64,000 bases of DNA from Chloroflexota bacterium (GTDB lineage Bacteria; Chloroflexota; Anaerolineae; Anaerolineales; UBA11579). The notes beneath the pieces are model-generated. The model was not told where the DNA came from. It was given only the letters and a program-made list of their open reading frames with translations, and did not search any database. A program made the translations under genes and the position numbers. Each line of letters begins with the position of its first letter. Within the stretch, counting starts at the first letter, position 1. Shown piece by piece: positions 25,789-34,722 of the stretch. The stretch lies in NCBI GenBank assembly GCA_013112575.1, contig JABFGG010000016.1, positions 32,511-96,510 on the forward strand, given 5' to 3'.

Positions 25789-26556
25789 TCACGACAACAT
25801 CGCCGCCGCATCAAGGGATACATTAATGGCGCTGCCCATGCCCTGCGCGTACTCATCCAGGGCCTCACCCTGGTAAGTGGCCACGCCGCTGGTCAGGTTG
25901 GTGCCCGGCACCAGGATGCTGCCACTGCGGTAGCCCAGCACGGTCGCCACCGTGAACAAAGCCGATGATTCCATTTCAAAGGCCAGCACCCGGCGTTTGC
26001 CCCATTTATCAATGATCTCCCGGATGCGTTCCCCATCGTAAAAGGAGTCGGTGGAGCGCACGATGCCGCGGTGGAAAGCCACCCCACGCGCTTCGGCAGC
26101 AGCCGATAAAGCTGCCACCACCTCAAAGTCAGCCACAGCGGGAAAAATGGCGGGCGCGACGTAATGGCTGGTGCCCTCATCCCGCACGCCAGCAGTCGAA
26201 ATAATGACATCACCCACCTTGACCTCAGACTGGCAACTGGCACAACTGCCCACACGGATGAAAACGCGCCCGCCAGCCACCCCCAACTCCTCAACGGCAA
26301 TGGCGAGGGAGGGGCTGCCCAGGCCGCTGGCGGCTACCGAAACAGCTTTGCCCTGGTACGTGCCGGTGTAAACGGCGTAGCCGCGCTTCTTGCCTACTTC
26401 CTTGGGGTCGTCCATCAACTCGCGGATGCGCTCAACGCGTTCGGGGTTGCCGCACAACAATACGACCGGGGCGACGTCCCCGCCGGAGACGCCCAGATGG
26501 GGGAAAGTGCCGTCGGGCAGGCGCAGGTGTCTTTCTGTGAAGTAGTTGTCTGTCAT
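25789..26556 (-). CDS. Nucleoside phosphorylase (uridine/purine, PNP-UDP family)
   Basis: 255 residues of the hexameric PNP/UDP fold. The phosphate-binding loop GNPERV, the ribose/phosphate segment IRVGSCASCQSEVKVGD and the ribose-contacting EMESSALF with upstream STDSFYDG fit uridine phosphorylase-like members. The enzyme splits nucleosides with phosphate into base and ribose-1-phosphate in the cytoplasm. It lies 15 bases after the deaminase gene on the same strand, so the pair likely forms a nucleoside-salvage or -catabolism operon. Base specificity is not certain. Confidence 0.88.
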   Translation of the reverse strand: MTDNYFTERHLRLPDGTFPHLGVSGGDVAPVVLLCGNPERVERIRELMDDPKEVGKKRGYAVYTGTYQGKAVSVAASGLGSPSLAIAVEELGVAGGRVFIRVGSCASCQSEVKVGDVIISTAGVRDEGTSHYVAPAIFPAVADFEVVAALSAAAEARGVAFHRGIVRSTDSFYDGERIREIIDKWGKRRVLAFEMESSALFTVATVLGYRSGSILVPGTNLTSGVATYQGEALDEYAQGMGSAINVSLDAAAMLS

Positions 26557-26571
26557 GGTTTGCTCCTTGGT

Positions 26572-27978
26572 CTACTCAATGGGCCAGGATGAAGCGACCC
26601 GAATGCCGGTGCGCTCCAATAAGTTCTGTCCTCTTTCTTCGGCTTCCGTCAGGATAGCTTCCCTATCGCCAGTTAGCAGTTGCCTGTCTTGCATGACGAT
26701 CTGGCCGTCGATGATGACGGTTTCCACATCGGTACCCTGGCCGGTGTAGACCAGATTGGAAATGATGTCGAAATTGGGCACGGCGTGGGGCTGCCGGGGG
26801 TTGACCAGGATGACATCGGCCTTTTTGCCCACTTCCAGAGAACCCAGGGTATCTGCCTGGCCCACGGCTTTAGCGCCTTCAATCGTCGCCATTTCGAGGA
26901 CATCCTCGGCGGTAAGAGCTTCGGCATCCATGGTGTGGATGTTTTGCAGGAGTGAGGCAGCTTTCATCTCGCGGATCATGTCATAACAATTGTTGTTGGC
27001 CCCGGAATCACAGCCCAGGCCAACGGTGACACCGGCGGCGCGCATCTCGCGCACTTTAGCCACGCCGGAGGCCATCTTCATGTTGGCGGAGGGGCAGTGG
27101 GCAACCTTGGTGTCCGTGCGCTTGAGAATCTCGATCTCCTCCTCCGATACCCAGCAGCACATGGCTAACAAAACGTTGGGGCCGACCATGCCGACACGCT
27201 CGATGAACTCCACCGGCAGAGCATCATACTCGCGGCGGAAGAAGGGCAGGTCTTCTTTCTCGCCTGCCAGGTGCACGGTGATGCCGACGCCTTTCTCCTG
27301 GGCCAGCGCGGCCACTTTGGTATAGAACTCAGGGGAGCAGGCCGTGGCCGGTTCGCGCGGCACACGCGGCCCGTACCAGACCTGGATACGGCCATTGGCG
27401 GCACCATGCCATTTGTCAATGGCGACGGCAGCCTCAGCGAGGGACTTCTCTTCCGTTTCCAGCATGCCCTCGTCGATGACGCCTACCTGCTGGGCCAGGG
27501 CAGTCTGGTCCATGACGCTTTTGGCCATGACAGCGCGGATACCCATACGCTCGATGGTGGCAGCCTGGCGGTCGAAGTCGTAGCGGGAATGCACCAGCGG
27601 GTCGACGTAACAGGTGGTGCCGGTGGTGATCATCTCCAGGATACAAAGCTGCAAACTGATGTCTGCGTCGTCAGCATCATAGCTGCCCTGCAGGGGCCAG
27701 ATGTAATCCTCCAGATAGGGACGCCAGGGCAGGTCATCGGCCACGCCGCGCAACATGGCCTGGGGCGAGTGGGCGTGGGCATCAATGAGGCCGGGGAGGG
27801 CAATCTTGCCATGGCCCTCTATGATCCGATCTGCCTGGGGATACTTCGAGGCCAGCGCTTCAGATTTGCCGATGGCGACGATGGTGTCGTCCTCAATAAC
27901 GATAGAGGCGTCGGTGATGATACGGCGGCTGGGGTCAATGGTGACAGCGGTGACGTCGTTGATGATGAGTGTGGTCAT
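26572..27978 (-). CDS. Amidohydrolase of the nucleoside/SAH/MTA deaminase group
   Basis: 468 residues of the metal-dependent TIM-barrel amidohydrolase superfamily. The metal motif is HAHSPQAMLRG (about 68-78), with further ligands in TVHLAGEKED and the C-terminal GCDSGANNNCYDM. CPSANMKMASGVAKV closely follows the pattern of methylthioadenosine/S-adenosylhomocysteine deaminases. In most relatives the first of these motifs ends in TD rather than CDS. Deamination of an adenosine-like or other amino-heterocycle is expected. The nucleoside phosphorylase next to it supports nucleoside breakdown. Chlorohydrolase or guanine-deaminase activity cannot be excluded. AGGAGAT precedes the ATG. Confidence 0.85.
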   Translation of the reverse strand: MTTLIINDVTAVTIDPSRRIITDASIVIEDDTIVAIGKSEALASKYPQADRIIEGHGKIALPGLIDAHAHSPQAMLRGVADDLPWRPYLEDYIWPLQGSYDADDADISLQLCILEMITTGTTCYVDPLVHSRYDFDRQAATIERMGIRAVMAKSVMDQTALAQQVGVIDEGMLETEEKSLAEAAVAIDKWHGAANGRIQVWYGPRVPREPATACSPEFYTKVAALAQEKGVGITVHLAGEKEDLPFFRREYDALPVEFIERVGMVGPNVLLAMCCWVSEEEIEILKRTDTKVAHCPSANMKMASGVAKVREMRAAGVTVGLGCDSGANNNCYDMIREMKAASLLQNIHTMDAEALTAEDVLEMATIEGAKAVGQADTLGSLEVGKKADVILVNPRQPHAVPNFDIISNLVYTGQGTDVETVIIDGQIVMQDRQLLTGDREAILTEAEERGQNLLERTGIRVASSWPIE

Positions 27979-28093
27979 AGGTAATCTCCTGCTCCCAGTA
28001 TAAGCTACTGAAAATGAGACTCAAAGCTCACCTATAATATTTGCAAATGTAATTCTAACCTTTAAAGGAATAAATGCCCCGTAGTTTAGGCGT

Positions 28094-29818
28094 TTATTTA
28101 TCCTGAATACTCCACATCCTTCGATACAAGCCATCATCGCCAATCAGTTCCTCGTGTTTACCCTGCTGCTTGATCTGACCTTTGTCCATGACAATGATGT
28201 GGTCGAAGTTGTCCAAGCCAACGATGCGGTGAGTGATCATCAGGATGGTTTTATGGCCCAGGTTGTTGTGGATGGTTTTAAGGATAGCTTGTTCGGTCAA
28301 TGCATCCAGGTTGGCTGTCGGTTCGTCTAGAAGCAAATAAGGCCGATCTAACAGCAAGGCGCGGGCGATAGCAAGACGTTGGCGCTCGCCGCCGCTGAGC
28401 AGGTGCCCCTGTTCCCCGATCCATGTATCGTTCCCTTGCGGCAGGCTTTGAATAAAACCATCGATCTCTGCGAGGCGCGTAGCCTGAATCAAATCCTCTA
28501 CAGTAGCGCTGGGCTGCGCAACTAGCAAGTTGTCGCGGATAGTGGCGTTAAATAAGTGACTGTATTGTGACACTACTGAAAACAGCGAGCGTATCTCTTC
28601 TTGGGGAAAGGTGCGAATATCCTGTCCATCGAGCAGAATGCTATCTTCGGGGACCTCCCAGAAACGCAGTAATAGGTTGATGAGGGTAGACTTGCCTGCA
28701 CCGCTGGGACCAACCACAGCCAGACTCTGTCCCCTGGATAGTTCAAAGCTGATGTCACGCAAGACCTCTGGTTCGTGGTTTGAATAACGGAAAGACAAAT
28801 TATTGAAGAGGATGTTTTCAATAGAGCTGTTAATTTTTGCGGCCACAGGTTGATCGACAACTGCGGGTGGTGTATCTGCGATTTCGAATAAGCGTTCCCC
28901 CGCTGCCTGGCTTTGATCGATTGGGTGGGAGAGTTGCCCCAATGGTAAAACGGCTTCGAAGCTGGCCAGGGAAGCTAAAACCAACGTAGCGAGAAATACA
29001 CCATCAATGCTGCCCGCATTGACCAGCATAATGCCAATGAGTAAAACAGCCCAAATAGCAACATACATGCTCAGGTTGCTCAGCCCAGCCTGCAAGGCGT
29101 TGATCACAGCAACGCGCTTTTGTGCATTTCTGAAGTTATGGTTGAGGTCAGAGACTGCATTTAAATAACGATCTTCCTGCGAGTAAGCGGACAGGTCAGC
29201 CAGGCCTTGCACTGTATCAACAATGCTGGTCTGTATGTGGCTGCGGAGATCAATGAGGGATTGTTGGGGAGCTTTGGCAAGCCAGCGGGTGCTGACCGGG
29301 ATGCCGACACCTACAAGCAACAAAAAGAAGGCCAGGGTAAATGCCAGTGAGCTGTCAAATGTCCCCATGAAGAAAGTAACCCCGATGATAATGACCGCAG
29401 CAACCAACGGAGGCGCCAGGACACGTAAATAAAACTCGCGCAAAGTGTCCACATCGTTAGTACTGCGACTAAGCAGGTCGCCGCTGTGTCTGTCCTGGAT
29501 GGCAGCTGGGGTCACTGGTTCAAGCACCTCGTAGAACCATACGCGCAGATGGGTCAATATCTGAAAGGTTACGTTGTGGGAGACATACCTTTCCAGGTAA
29601 CGGAAAACGCCGCGGGTGATACCAAACAACCTGACGGCCACAATGGTGGTTTGGATCTCGGCAATGGATGGCTGCAAGGCTGCCCTGGAGATCAGATAGG
29701 CAGAGGTAGCCATGAGGGCTACGCTGCTCCCGATTGTAGCTGCGCCGATGACAATAGAGAGCAGCATGCCTCTATAGAAGGGGAAAACCAGAGCCGATAA
29801 GCGCTGCAAAATTTTCAT
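28094..29818 (-). CDS. cydC: Thiol exporter ABC subunit CydC
   Basis: 574 residues combining an N-terminal six-helix ABC exporter domain (to about 320) and a C-terminal ATPase. Walker A is GPSGAGKST, the signature LLSGGERQRLAIARAL, Walker B LLLDEPTANLD, and the H-loop is in MITHRIVGL. CydDC exports glutathione or cysteine-type reductants and is needed to assemble cytochrome bd. The start codon overlaps the cydD stop by 4 bases (ATGA), so translation is coupled. It is the last gene of the cyd cluster. Confidence 0.9.
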   Translation of the reverse strand: MKILQRLSALVFPFYRGMLLSIVIGAATIGSSVALMATSAYLISRAALQPSIAEIQTTIVAVRLFGITRGVFRYLERYVSHNVTFQILTHLRVWFYEVLEPVTPAAIQDRHSGDLLSRSTNDVDTLREFYLRVLAPPLVAAVIIIGVTFFMGTFDSSLAFTLAFFLLLVGVGIPVSTRWLAKAPQQSLIDLRSHIQTSIVDTVQGLADLSAYSQEDRYLNAVSDLNHNFRNAQKRVAVINALQAGLSNLSMYVAIWAVLLIGIMLVNAGSIDGVFLATLVLASLASFEAVLPLGQLSHPIDQSQAAGERLFEIADTPPAVVDQPVAAKINSSIENILFNNLSFRYSNHEPEVLRDISFELSRGQSLAVVGPSGAGKSTLINLLLRFWEVPEDSILLDGQDIRTFPQEEIRSLFSVVSQYSHLFNATIRDNLLVAQPSATVEDLIQATRLAEIDGFIQSLPQGNDTWIGEQGHLLSGGERQRLAIARALLLDRPYLLLDEPTANLDALTEQAILKTIHNNLGHKTILMITHRIVGLDNFDHIIVMDKGQIKQQGKHEELIGDDGLYRRMWSIQDK

Positions 29819-31542
29819 GGGGACCCTACGAAGCTTTGTTGTAACTGGCGATAGATGCCTTCCTGCTCCAGCAACTCTGTGTGGGTGCCGCCTTGCACAA
29901 TACGTCCATCTGAAAATACCAGTATTTGATCGGCGTCAACGACGGTATCGAGGCGGTGTACGATTATCAGGGTTGTACGTTCCTTCATCAAGCGTCGAAT
30001 TGCTTTTTGTAATTGGGTTTCCGTTTGTGGATCAAGATGGGCCGTGGGTTCGTCCAGGATGAGGAAATTGGGGTTGCGTAAAAAGGCGCGCGCCAGGGCC
30101 ACGCGTTGGGATTGGCCACCGCTCAAGCGCAGCCCGCGTTCTCCGACTTGAGTGGCATAACCATCGGGGAGTGACTGGATGAAGTCATCAAGTTCGGCAT
30201 CCCTGGCCGCGGCTTCGATCTGTTCCTGAGTGGCATCCGGATGACCAAAGGCGATATTGGCGGCCAGACTATCGAAGAAGAGGTGGGGGAATTGGGGAAC
30301 CCAGGCGATTTGATTCCGCCAGATAGCGCGGTCGATCTTTTGTAAGTCAGAGCCATCCACCACTATTTGGCCCTCTTGAGGGTCAACAAAGCGCATCAGC
30401 AGGTTGGCAATTGAGCTTTTGCCTGCACCACTGGCACCAACCAGTGCGACCTTTTGGCCTTTATTGATCTCAAAAGATATATCACTCAGGGCCAGCTGGC
30501 TGCGCTCCTGGTAGCTAAGCGATACATGTTTGAACTGAATAGAAGCAAAATCGGATAATGTGCCTTTGGGTGCTATTAGCGATTTTTCCGGTAAGGGTGT
30601 TTCAAAGACTTCAAAAATGCGGTTGGCGGCGGCAACTCCTTCGGCACCGGCATGGAAGCGTGCCCCCAAATTGCGCAGGGGTTGATAGAACTCCGGGGCC
30701 AGGATCAATAAAAATAAAGCGGGTGCAAAATCCAGGCCGCCGTATAACAATCGCAAACCCACCTGAACGGCGATGATGGCGGTGCTAATAGTGGCCAACA
30801 ACTCCAGCACCAGCGCTGAGAGGAAGGCCACCCGCAATACGCCTAATGTGGCCTGGGCATATTGATCGCTGATGATGCGGACGGTGGTTGCTTGTTGTTT
30901 GCTGCGCCCCAAAGCCTTTAAAGTGACCAGGCCCTGAACAACGTCGAGGAAGTGAGCACTCAGGCGACTCAAAGAGGTCCACTGGCGCTGGGTCAGGGCC
31001 TCGGTGGCGCGCCCGATCAGAACCATGAAATAGGGGATCAGGGGAGCGGTAAACAGAAGCACTAAGCCTGAGAGGAGGTCGAGAGAAAATACGCTGAACA
31101 AGATTGTGAGAGGGATAAGTGCTGAAATAAAAATCTGGGGCAGGTATTCGCTGAAGTATTTCTCGAGGTGTTCCACGCCTTCCATGAGGGTGTTGCTGAG
31201 TTCGCCACTACTTTCAGACTGTGTATAGCCTGGCCCTAAAGCCAGAATGTGGGCCAAGAGACGTTGCCTTAAATTGCTTTTGATCACAATTGCCAGGTAA
31301 TTGGCGGAGAGTTCTGTGCCGAACAAAGCTACGGCACGCAACACCATCACGCCCAGCAAAAGCGCCATGGGCCTTTGTACCGCTGCTAATGTCGCCTGTT
31401 GCAAAAAAACATCTGAGATGACTTGGCTCATCCAGTAGGCCTGGGCCACGGTAAAGACACCACCCAAAAAGGCCAGGCCAATGGTCAAGGCCATGAGTAA
31501 GCGATGTTTTCTAGTTTCGGTCCAAAGCCGTTTGTCGAGCAT
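29815..31542 (-). CDS. cydD: Thiol exporter ABC subunit CydD
   Basis: 575 residues with the same half-exporter layout. Six membrane segments are followed by Walker A GASGAGKSS, the signature RLSGGQSQRVALARAF, Walker B LILDEPTAHLD, and the H-loop histidine in IIVHRLD. The GELSNTLMEGVEHLEKYFSE intracellular loop is typical of CydD. It forms a heterodimer with CydC. A strong terminator separates it from cydB, so cydDC may be expressed at a lower level than cydAB or from readthrough. Confidence 0.9.
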   Translation of the reverse strand: MLDKRLWTETRKHRLLMALTIGLAFLGGVFTVAQAYWMSQVISDVFLQQATLAAVQRPMALLLGVMVLRAVALFGTELSANYLAIVIKSNLRQRLLAHILALGPGYTQSESSGELSNTLMEGVEHLEKYFSEYLPQIFISALIPLTILFSVFSLDLLSGLVLLFTAPLIPYFMVLIGRATEALTQRQWTSLSRLSAHFLDVVQGLVTLKALGRSKQQATTVRIISDQYAQATLGVLRVAFLSALVLELLATISTAIIAVQVGLRLLYGGLDFAPALFLLILAPEFYQPLRNLGARFHAGAEGVAAANRIFEVFETPLPEKSLIAPKGTLSDFASIQFKHVSLSYQERSQLALSDISFEINKGQKVALVGASGAGKSSIANLLMRFVDPQEGQIVVDGSDLQKIDRAIWRNQIAWVPQFPHLFFDSLAANIAFGHPDATQEQIEAAARDAELDDFIQSLPDGYATQVGERGLRLSGGQSQRVALARAFLRNPNFLILDEPTAHLDPQTETQLQKAIRRLMKERTTLIIVHRLDTVVDADQILVFSDGRIVQGGTHTELLEQEGIYRQLQQSFVGSP

Positions 31543-31551
31543 GTTGCCTCT

Positions 31552-31590
31552 GAAAAAAAATAACGGGGCGAGTGTATACCCGCCCCGTTA
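31552..31590 (-). terminator. Rho-independent terminator between cydB and cydD
   Basis: Perfect 10-base stem TAACGGGGCG / CGCCCCGTTA (31561-31590) with a 10-base loop, followed on the minus strand by a run of eight T (31560-31553). It would end most cydAB transcripts before cydDC. Confidence 0.88.
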
Positions 31591-31611
31591 GCCTATTATC
31601 GGCTCTGTTGC

Positions 31612-32628
31612 TTAGTATTCAAGCATCTGTGGATCGGCTGTGACGCGTTTGCGGAAGACCCAATAGGTCCAGCCCTGGTAAGCAAGAATGATGGGCACGA
31701 AAGTGAGCGCTACCACCGTCATTACAGTCAGTGTGTAATCGCTGGATGAGGCATTGTAGATCGTCAAGCTCCAATCCGGATTGAGCGTGGAGATCATTAC
31801 CCTGGGGAAACTGTAGGTGAAGAAAGTGACCAGGGTGAAGACAATGGTGAGGCTGGTCATCACAAAAGCCCAACCCTCTCGTTTCTGACGGGCAAGCAGG
31901 CCACTGGTTAGCAGACACACGAATGCAGCAATGGGAATGACCCCTGGGTTCAGGCCCAGTTGCATAACGATGTCGGTCTCTAAGTAGGTATAGACCGTGA
32001 AAAGAATGAAAACGACCACAGCCAATCCCCACACTCTACCAACTGCATGGCGGGCCTTAGCCTGCATTTCATCGGTGGTTTTTAGAGAAAGGAATAGAGC
32101 GCCATGTAATAGGAATGTTACAACAGAAAGCACCCCGCCCAAAAGGCTGTATGGATTGAGTAGGTAAAGCAAGCCTTCGTTGTAGATCATATTGGCATCG
32201 ATGGGTAAGCCTCGCATGAGGTTGGCAAAGGCTACTCCCAGCAAAAGTGCCGGAAGGGCGCTGCCAATGAAGATAGCCCAGTCCCATAAGCTACGCCAGC
32301 GCGGGTTTTCATCTTTGCTGCGGAACTCGAAGGCCACCCCACGGATGATGAGACCGACAAGCAGCAGGAACAGCGCCAGGTAAAAACCACTGAAAAGCGT
32401 GGCATACCAATGGGGGAATGCTGCAAAAGTAGCGCCACCTGCGGTCAGCAGCCAAACTTCATTGCCATCCCAGTGTGGGCCGATGGTGTTGATGATCACG
32501 CGGCGTTGGGTGTCGTTCTTGCCAAGGAAGGGCAAGAGCATGCCTACGCCAAAATCAAAGCCTTCAAGTACGAAGAACCCGATGTACAGTACTGCAACAA
32601 GAATGAACCATAAAATATTGAGATCCAT
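31612..32628 (-). CDS. cydB: Cytochrome bd ubiquinol oxidase subunit II
   Basis: 338 residues with about eight or nine membrane helices. The N-terminus (YIGFFVLEGFDFGVGMLLPF) and NTIGPHWDGNEVWLLTAGGA are hallmark CydB segments. It pairs with CydA in a quinol oxidase that reduces oxygen to water with high affinity. It begins 18 bases after cydA. Its presence shows that the organism, despite many anaerobic-type enzymes, can respire or scavenge low oxygen. Confidence 0.95.
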   Translation of the reverse strand: MDLNILWFILVAVLYIGFFVLEGFDFGVGMLLPFLGKNDTQRRVIINTIGPHWDGNEVWLLTAGGATFAAFPHWYATLFSGFYLALFLLLVGLIIRGVAFEFRSKDENPRWRSLWDWAIFIGSALPALLLGVAFANLMRGLPIDANMIYNEGLLYLLNPYSLLGGVLSVVTFLLHGALFLSLKTTDEMQAKARHAVGRVWGLAVVVFILFTVYTYLETDIVMQLGLNPGVIPIAAFVCLLTSGLLARQKREGWAFVMTSLTIVFTLVTFFTYSFPRVMISTLNPDWSLTIYNASSSDYTLTVMTVVALTFVPIILAYQGWTYWVFRKRVTADPQMLEY

Positions 32629-32646
32629 GAGTATCCTCCAAATGCC

Positions 32647-34056
32647 CTAATTCTGCCCGGCCACGAGTGATGGTTCAGCCTGGGGTTGGGGGCTTTTTGC
32701 AACGCCCTCTTCTTCGATTGGCTGCGGGCCTGCAAGCGCATATTTGCGCAAGAGGTAAACGTCTGCAACCAACAGAACCCCGTAGAGAAGGACGTAGCCT
32801 ATGAGTGAGGTAAGTAGTGCCCCTGCACCCACGTTGGGTGAAATTGAATCTTCGATCAGGAGCAGGCCCTGGACTGCCCAAGGGGCACGTCCTACCTCTG
32901 CCAGGAGCCAACCAGTTGAGTTGGCAATATAGGGTAAAAATATGGCCCAGACGAAGAGCCGCATCATGCGCGGCGAGATGTCTTGCATATTCCCTAACAA
33001 CATGTACAAGGCGTAGGCACCCAAGGCTAGCATAACAAAACCGGCACCAACCATGGCGCGGAAGCTCCAGTAGGTGATGGCTACCGGTGGGATATAGTTG
33101 CCGGGGCCATAGGTCTCTTCGTATTCTGCCTGCAGGCTATGAATGCCGCGCACTTCGCCATCCAACTGGTTATAGGAGAGCAAGCTGAGGAGACGGGGCA
33201 GGCGGATGGAGAATACGTCCCTGCGCTGGGTAAGGTCACCGATGGTCAGAATCGAGAAGGAGGCCGGGTCTTCGTCCTGCCAAAGCGCTTCGGCGGCAGC
33301 CATTTTCATGGGCTGGATCTCGACCATGTGTTGGGCCTGGCTGTGTCCGTTGAGGGCCACAAGCAGGATGGAAACGAAACCAAAGACAGCACCGATCTGG
33401 AAGGACCGTTTGAAGAAATCGACGTTCGACTTGCGTAGGATGTGAAGGGCGCTGATGCCCATGATGAAGAAGGCGCCGGTAGATAAGCCTGCCAGGACAA
33501 CGTGAGGGTATTGCACCCAGATGTTGGGGTTGAGGATCAAGGCCAAGAAATCGACCATTTCGGCGCGCCCGGTCACTGGGTTCAGCTCGAAGCCGACGGG
33601 CTGCTGCATGAACGAATTGGCAATGAGAATCCAGAGAGCCGAGATGTTGGCAGCTATGGCAACCAGCCAGATGGAGGCCAAATGTACACCTTTGGAAAGA
33701 CGATCCCAACCAAAGATCCATACACCGAGGAAGGTGGATTCAATGAAAAAGGCCATGAGGGCTTCGATGGCTAGCGGTGCCCCAAAGATGTCACCCACGT
33801 AGCGGGAATATTCTGACCAGTTCATGCCGAACTGGAATTCCTGAACGATGCCGGTCACGACCCCCATAGCAAAATTGATCAGGAAAAGCTTGCCCCAGAA
33901 TTTCGCCATCTGTTTATACACCGGCTGACCGGTGCGCCAATAGATGGTTTGCATGACGGCAATCAGGATAGAAAGCCCCAGGGTTAGCGGTACAAAGAAA
34001 AAGTGATAAATGGTTGTCGATGCAAATTGCAAACGAGCAAGTAAAACTAGATCCAT
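32647..34056 (-). CDS. cydA: Cytochrome bd ubiquinol oxidase subunit I
   Basis: 469 residues, about nine membrane helices. The heme ligands expected for b595/d and b558 are visible: H18 region (TIYHFFFVPL), the histidine in YPHVVLAG and the methionine in QPMKMAAAEA. Proton-path glutamates appear in APLAIEALMAFFIEST, and the GRAPW motif replaces the usual GRQPW. The short quinol loop and total length place it in the short-Q-loop group. It lies 16 bases after the Rrf2 regulator, with cydB following. Confidence 0.95.
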   Translation of the reverse strand: MDLVLLARLQFASTTIYHFFFVPLTLGLSILIAVMQTIYWRTGQPVYKQMAKFWGKLFLINFAMGVVTGIVQEFQFGMNWSEYSRYVGDIFGAPLAIEALMAFFIESTFLGVWIFGWDRLSKGVHLASIWLVAIAANISALWILIANSFMQQPVGFELNPVTGRAEMVDFLALILNPNIWVQYPHVVLAGLSTGAFFIMGISALHILRKSNVDFFKRSFQIGAVFGFVSILLVALNGHSQAQHMVEIQPMKMAAAEALWQDEDPASFSILTIGDLTQRRDVFSIRLPRLLSLLSYNQLDGEVRGIHSLQAEYEETYGPGNYIPPVAITYWSFRAMVGAGFVMLALGAYALYMLLGNMQDISPRMMRLFVWAIFLPYIANSTGWLLAEVGRAPWAVQGLLLIEDSISPNVGAGALLTSLIGYVLLYGVLLVADVYLLRKYALAGPQPIEEEGVAKSPQPQAEPSLVAGQN

Positions 34057-34072
34057 GAACTACTCCTAAAAA

Positions 34073-34585
34073 CTAAGAAGATAAAGGTTGTACGTCCTGC
34101 AGTTCGATTCTTCCGTGTTCCTCCTCATCGAAAAATTGGGAATCATTAGTAAGCCGGTTTGGCTTTATGCGTAATTGAATGGCTTCTGCAACCAGCGAAG
34201 AAAGCGTGGCTTGCTGCAATTGCTGGACGATGTTGGCTTGCAAACGACCCCAAAGGCCGTGTGCCGGGCAAATTGCATCGCGGAGACATTCTTTGGGCCG
34301 CTGCAAACAAATGTTGATACAAATGGGGCCTTCTATGGCTTCAAGGATGTTGAGCAGGTTAATGTCTTGCGCGTCCCTGGCGATTTTCAGGCCGCCCTTG
34401 GGCCCGGAAAAAGTTTTGACCAAATTGGCGTTAACCAGGTCTGCGACGATCTTGTGCAGGAAGGGTTGGGGGACGCCCATTTGCCGGGCGACATCTTTTG
34501 CCAGCATACGCTGGTCTTCTTCAAGTTCCCCCAGGGCCAGCATAGTCCGTACGGCGTAATCGGCTCTTCGCGAAATCTCAAACAT
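34073..34585 (-). CDS. Rrf2-family (Fe-S) transcriptional regulator of the cyd operon
   Basis: 170 residues. The N-terminal winged helix (RRADYAVRTMLAL, QMGVPQPFLHKI, GPKGGLKIAR wing) is typical of Rrf2/IscR/NsrR/RirA. Three cysteines in about 92-106 (ICINICLQRPKECLRDAIC region) are placed to hold an Fe-S cluster, so it may sense oxygen, NO, redox or Fe-S status. It is the first gene of the cyd cluster, 16 bases before cydA. A perfect inverted repeat lies 12 bases upstream of its ATG. Autoregulation and control of the bd oxidase are the simplest reading. Confidence 0.88.
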   Translation of the reverse strand: MFEISRRADYAVRTMLALGELEEDQRMLAKDVARQMGVPQPFLHKIVADLVNANLVKTFSGPKGGLKIARDAQDINLLNILEAIEGPICINICLQRPKECLRDAICPAHGLWGRLQANIVQQLQQATLSSLVAEAIQLRIKPNRLTNDSQFFDEEEHGRIELQDVQPLSS

Positions 34586-34597
34586 AGGCCTTCCTCA

Positions 34598-34627
34598 TCC
34601 TTGACCAGTTAAGTCAAGGATATAGTA
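34598..34627 (-). promoter_or_regulatory. Rrf2/IscR-type palindromic operator and probable -10 of the cyd operon
   Basis: TCCTTGAC (34598-34605) and GTCAAGGA (34613-34620) form a perfect 8-base inverted repeat with 7 bases between. This resembles the TTGAC/GTCAA half-sites of IscR-type operators. Read on the minus strand, TACTAT (34627-34622) just upstream may be the -10, which would place the operator at the transcription start. Confidence 0.65.
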
Positions 34628-34722
34628 CGGAATTTCACAAAGAATTGAAGGGATATTTGTCCCTTTTTTTGTGGGACAGTTTGGGATTCAGCTATTAGAA
34701 ATGCTCATCCCCCTATTGTCTG

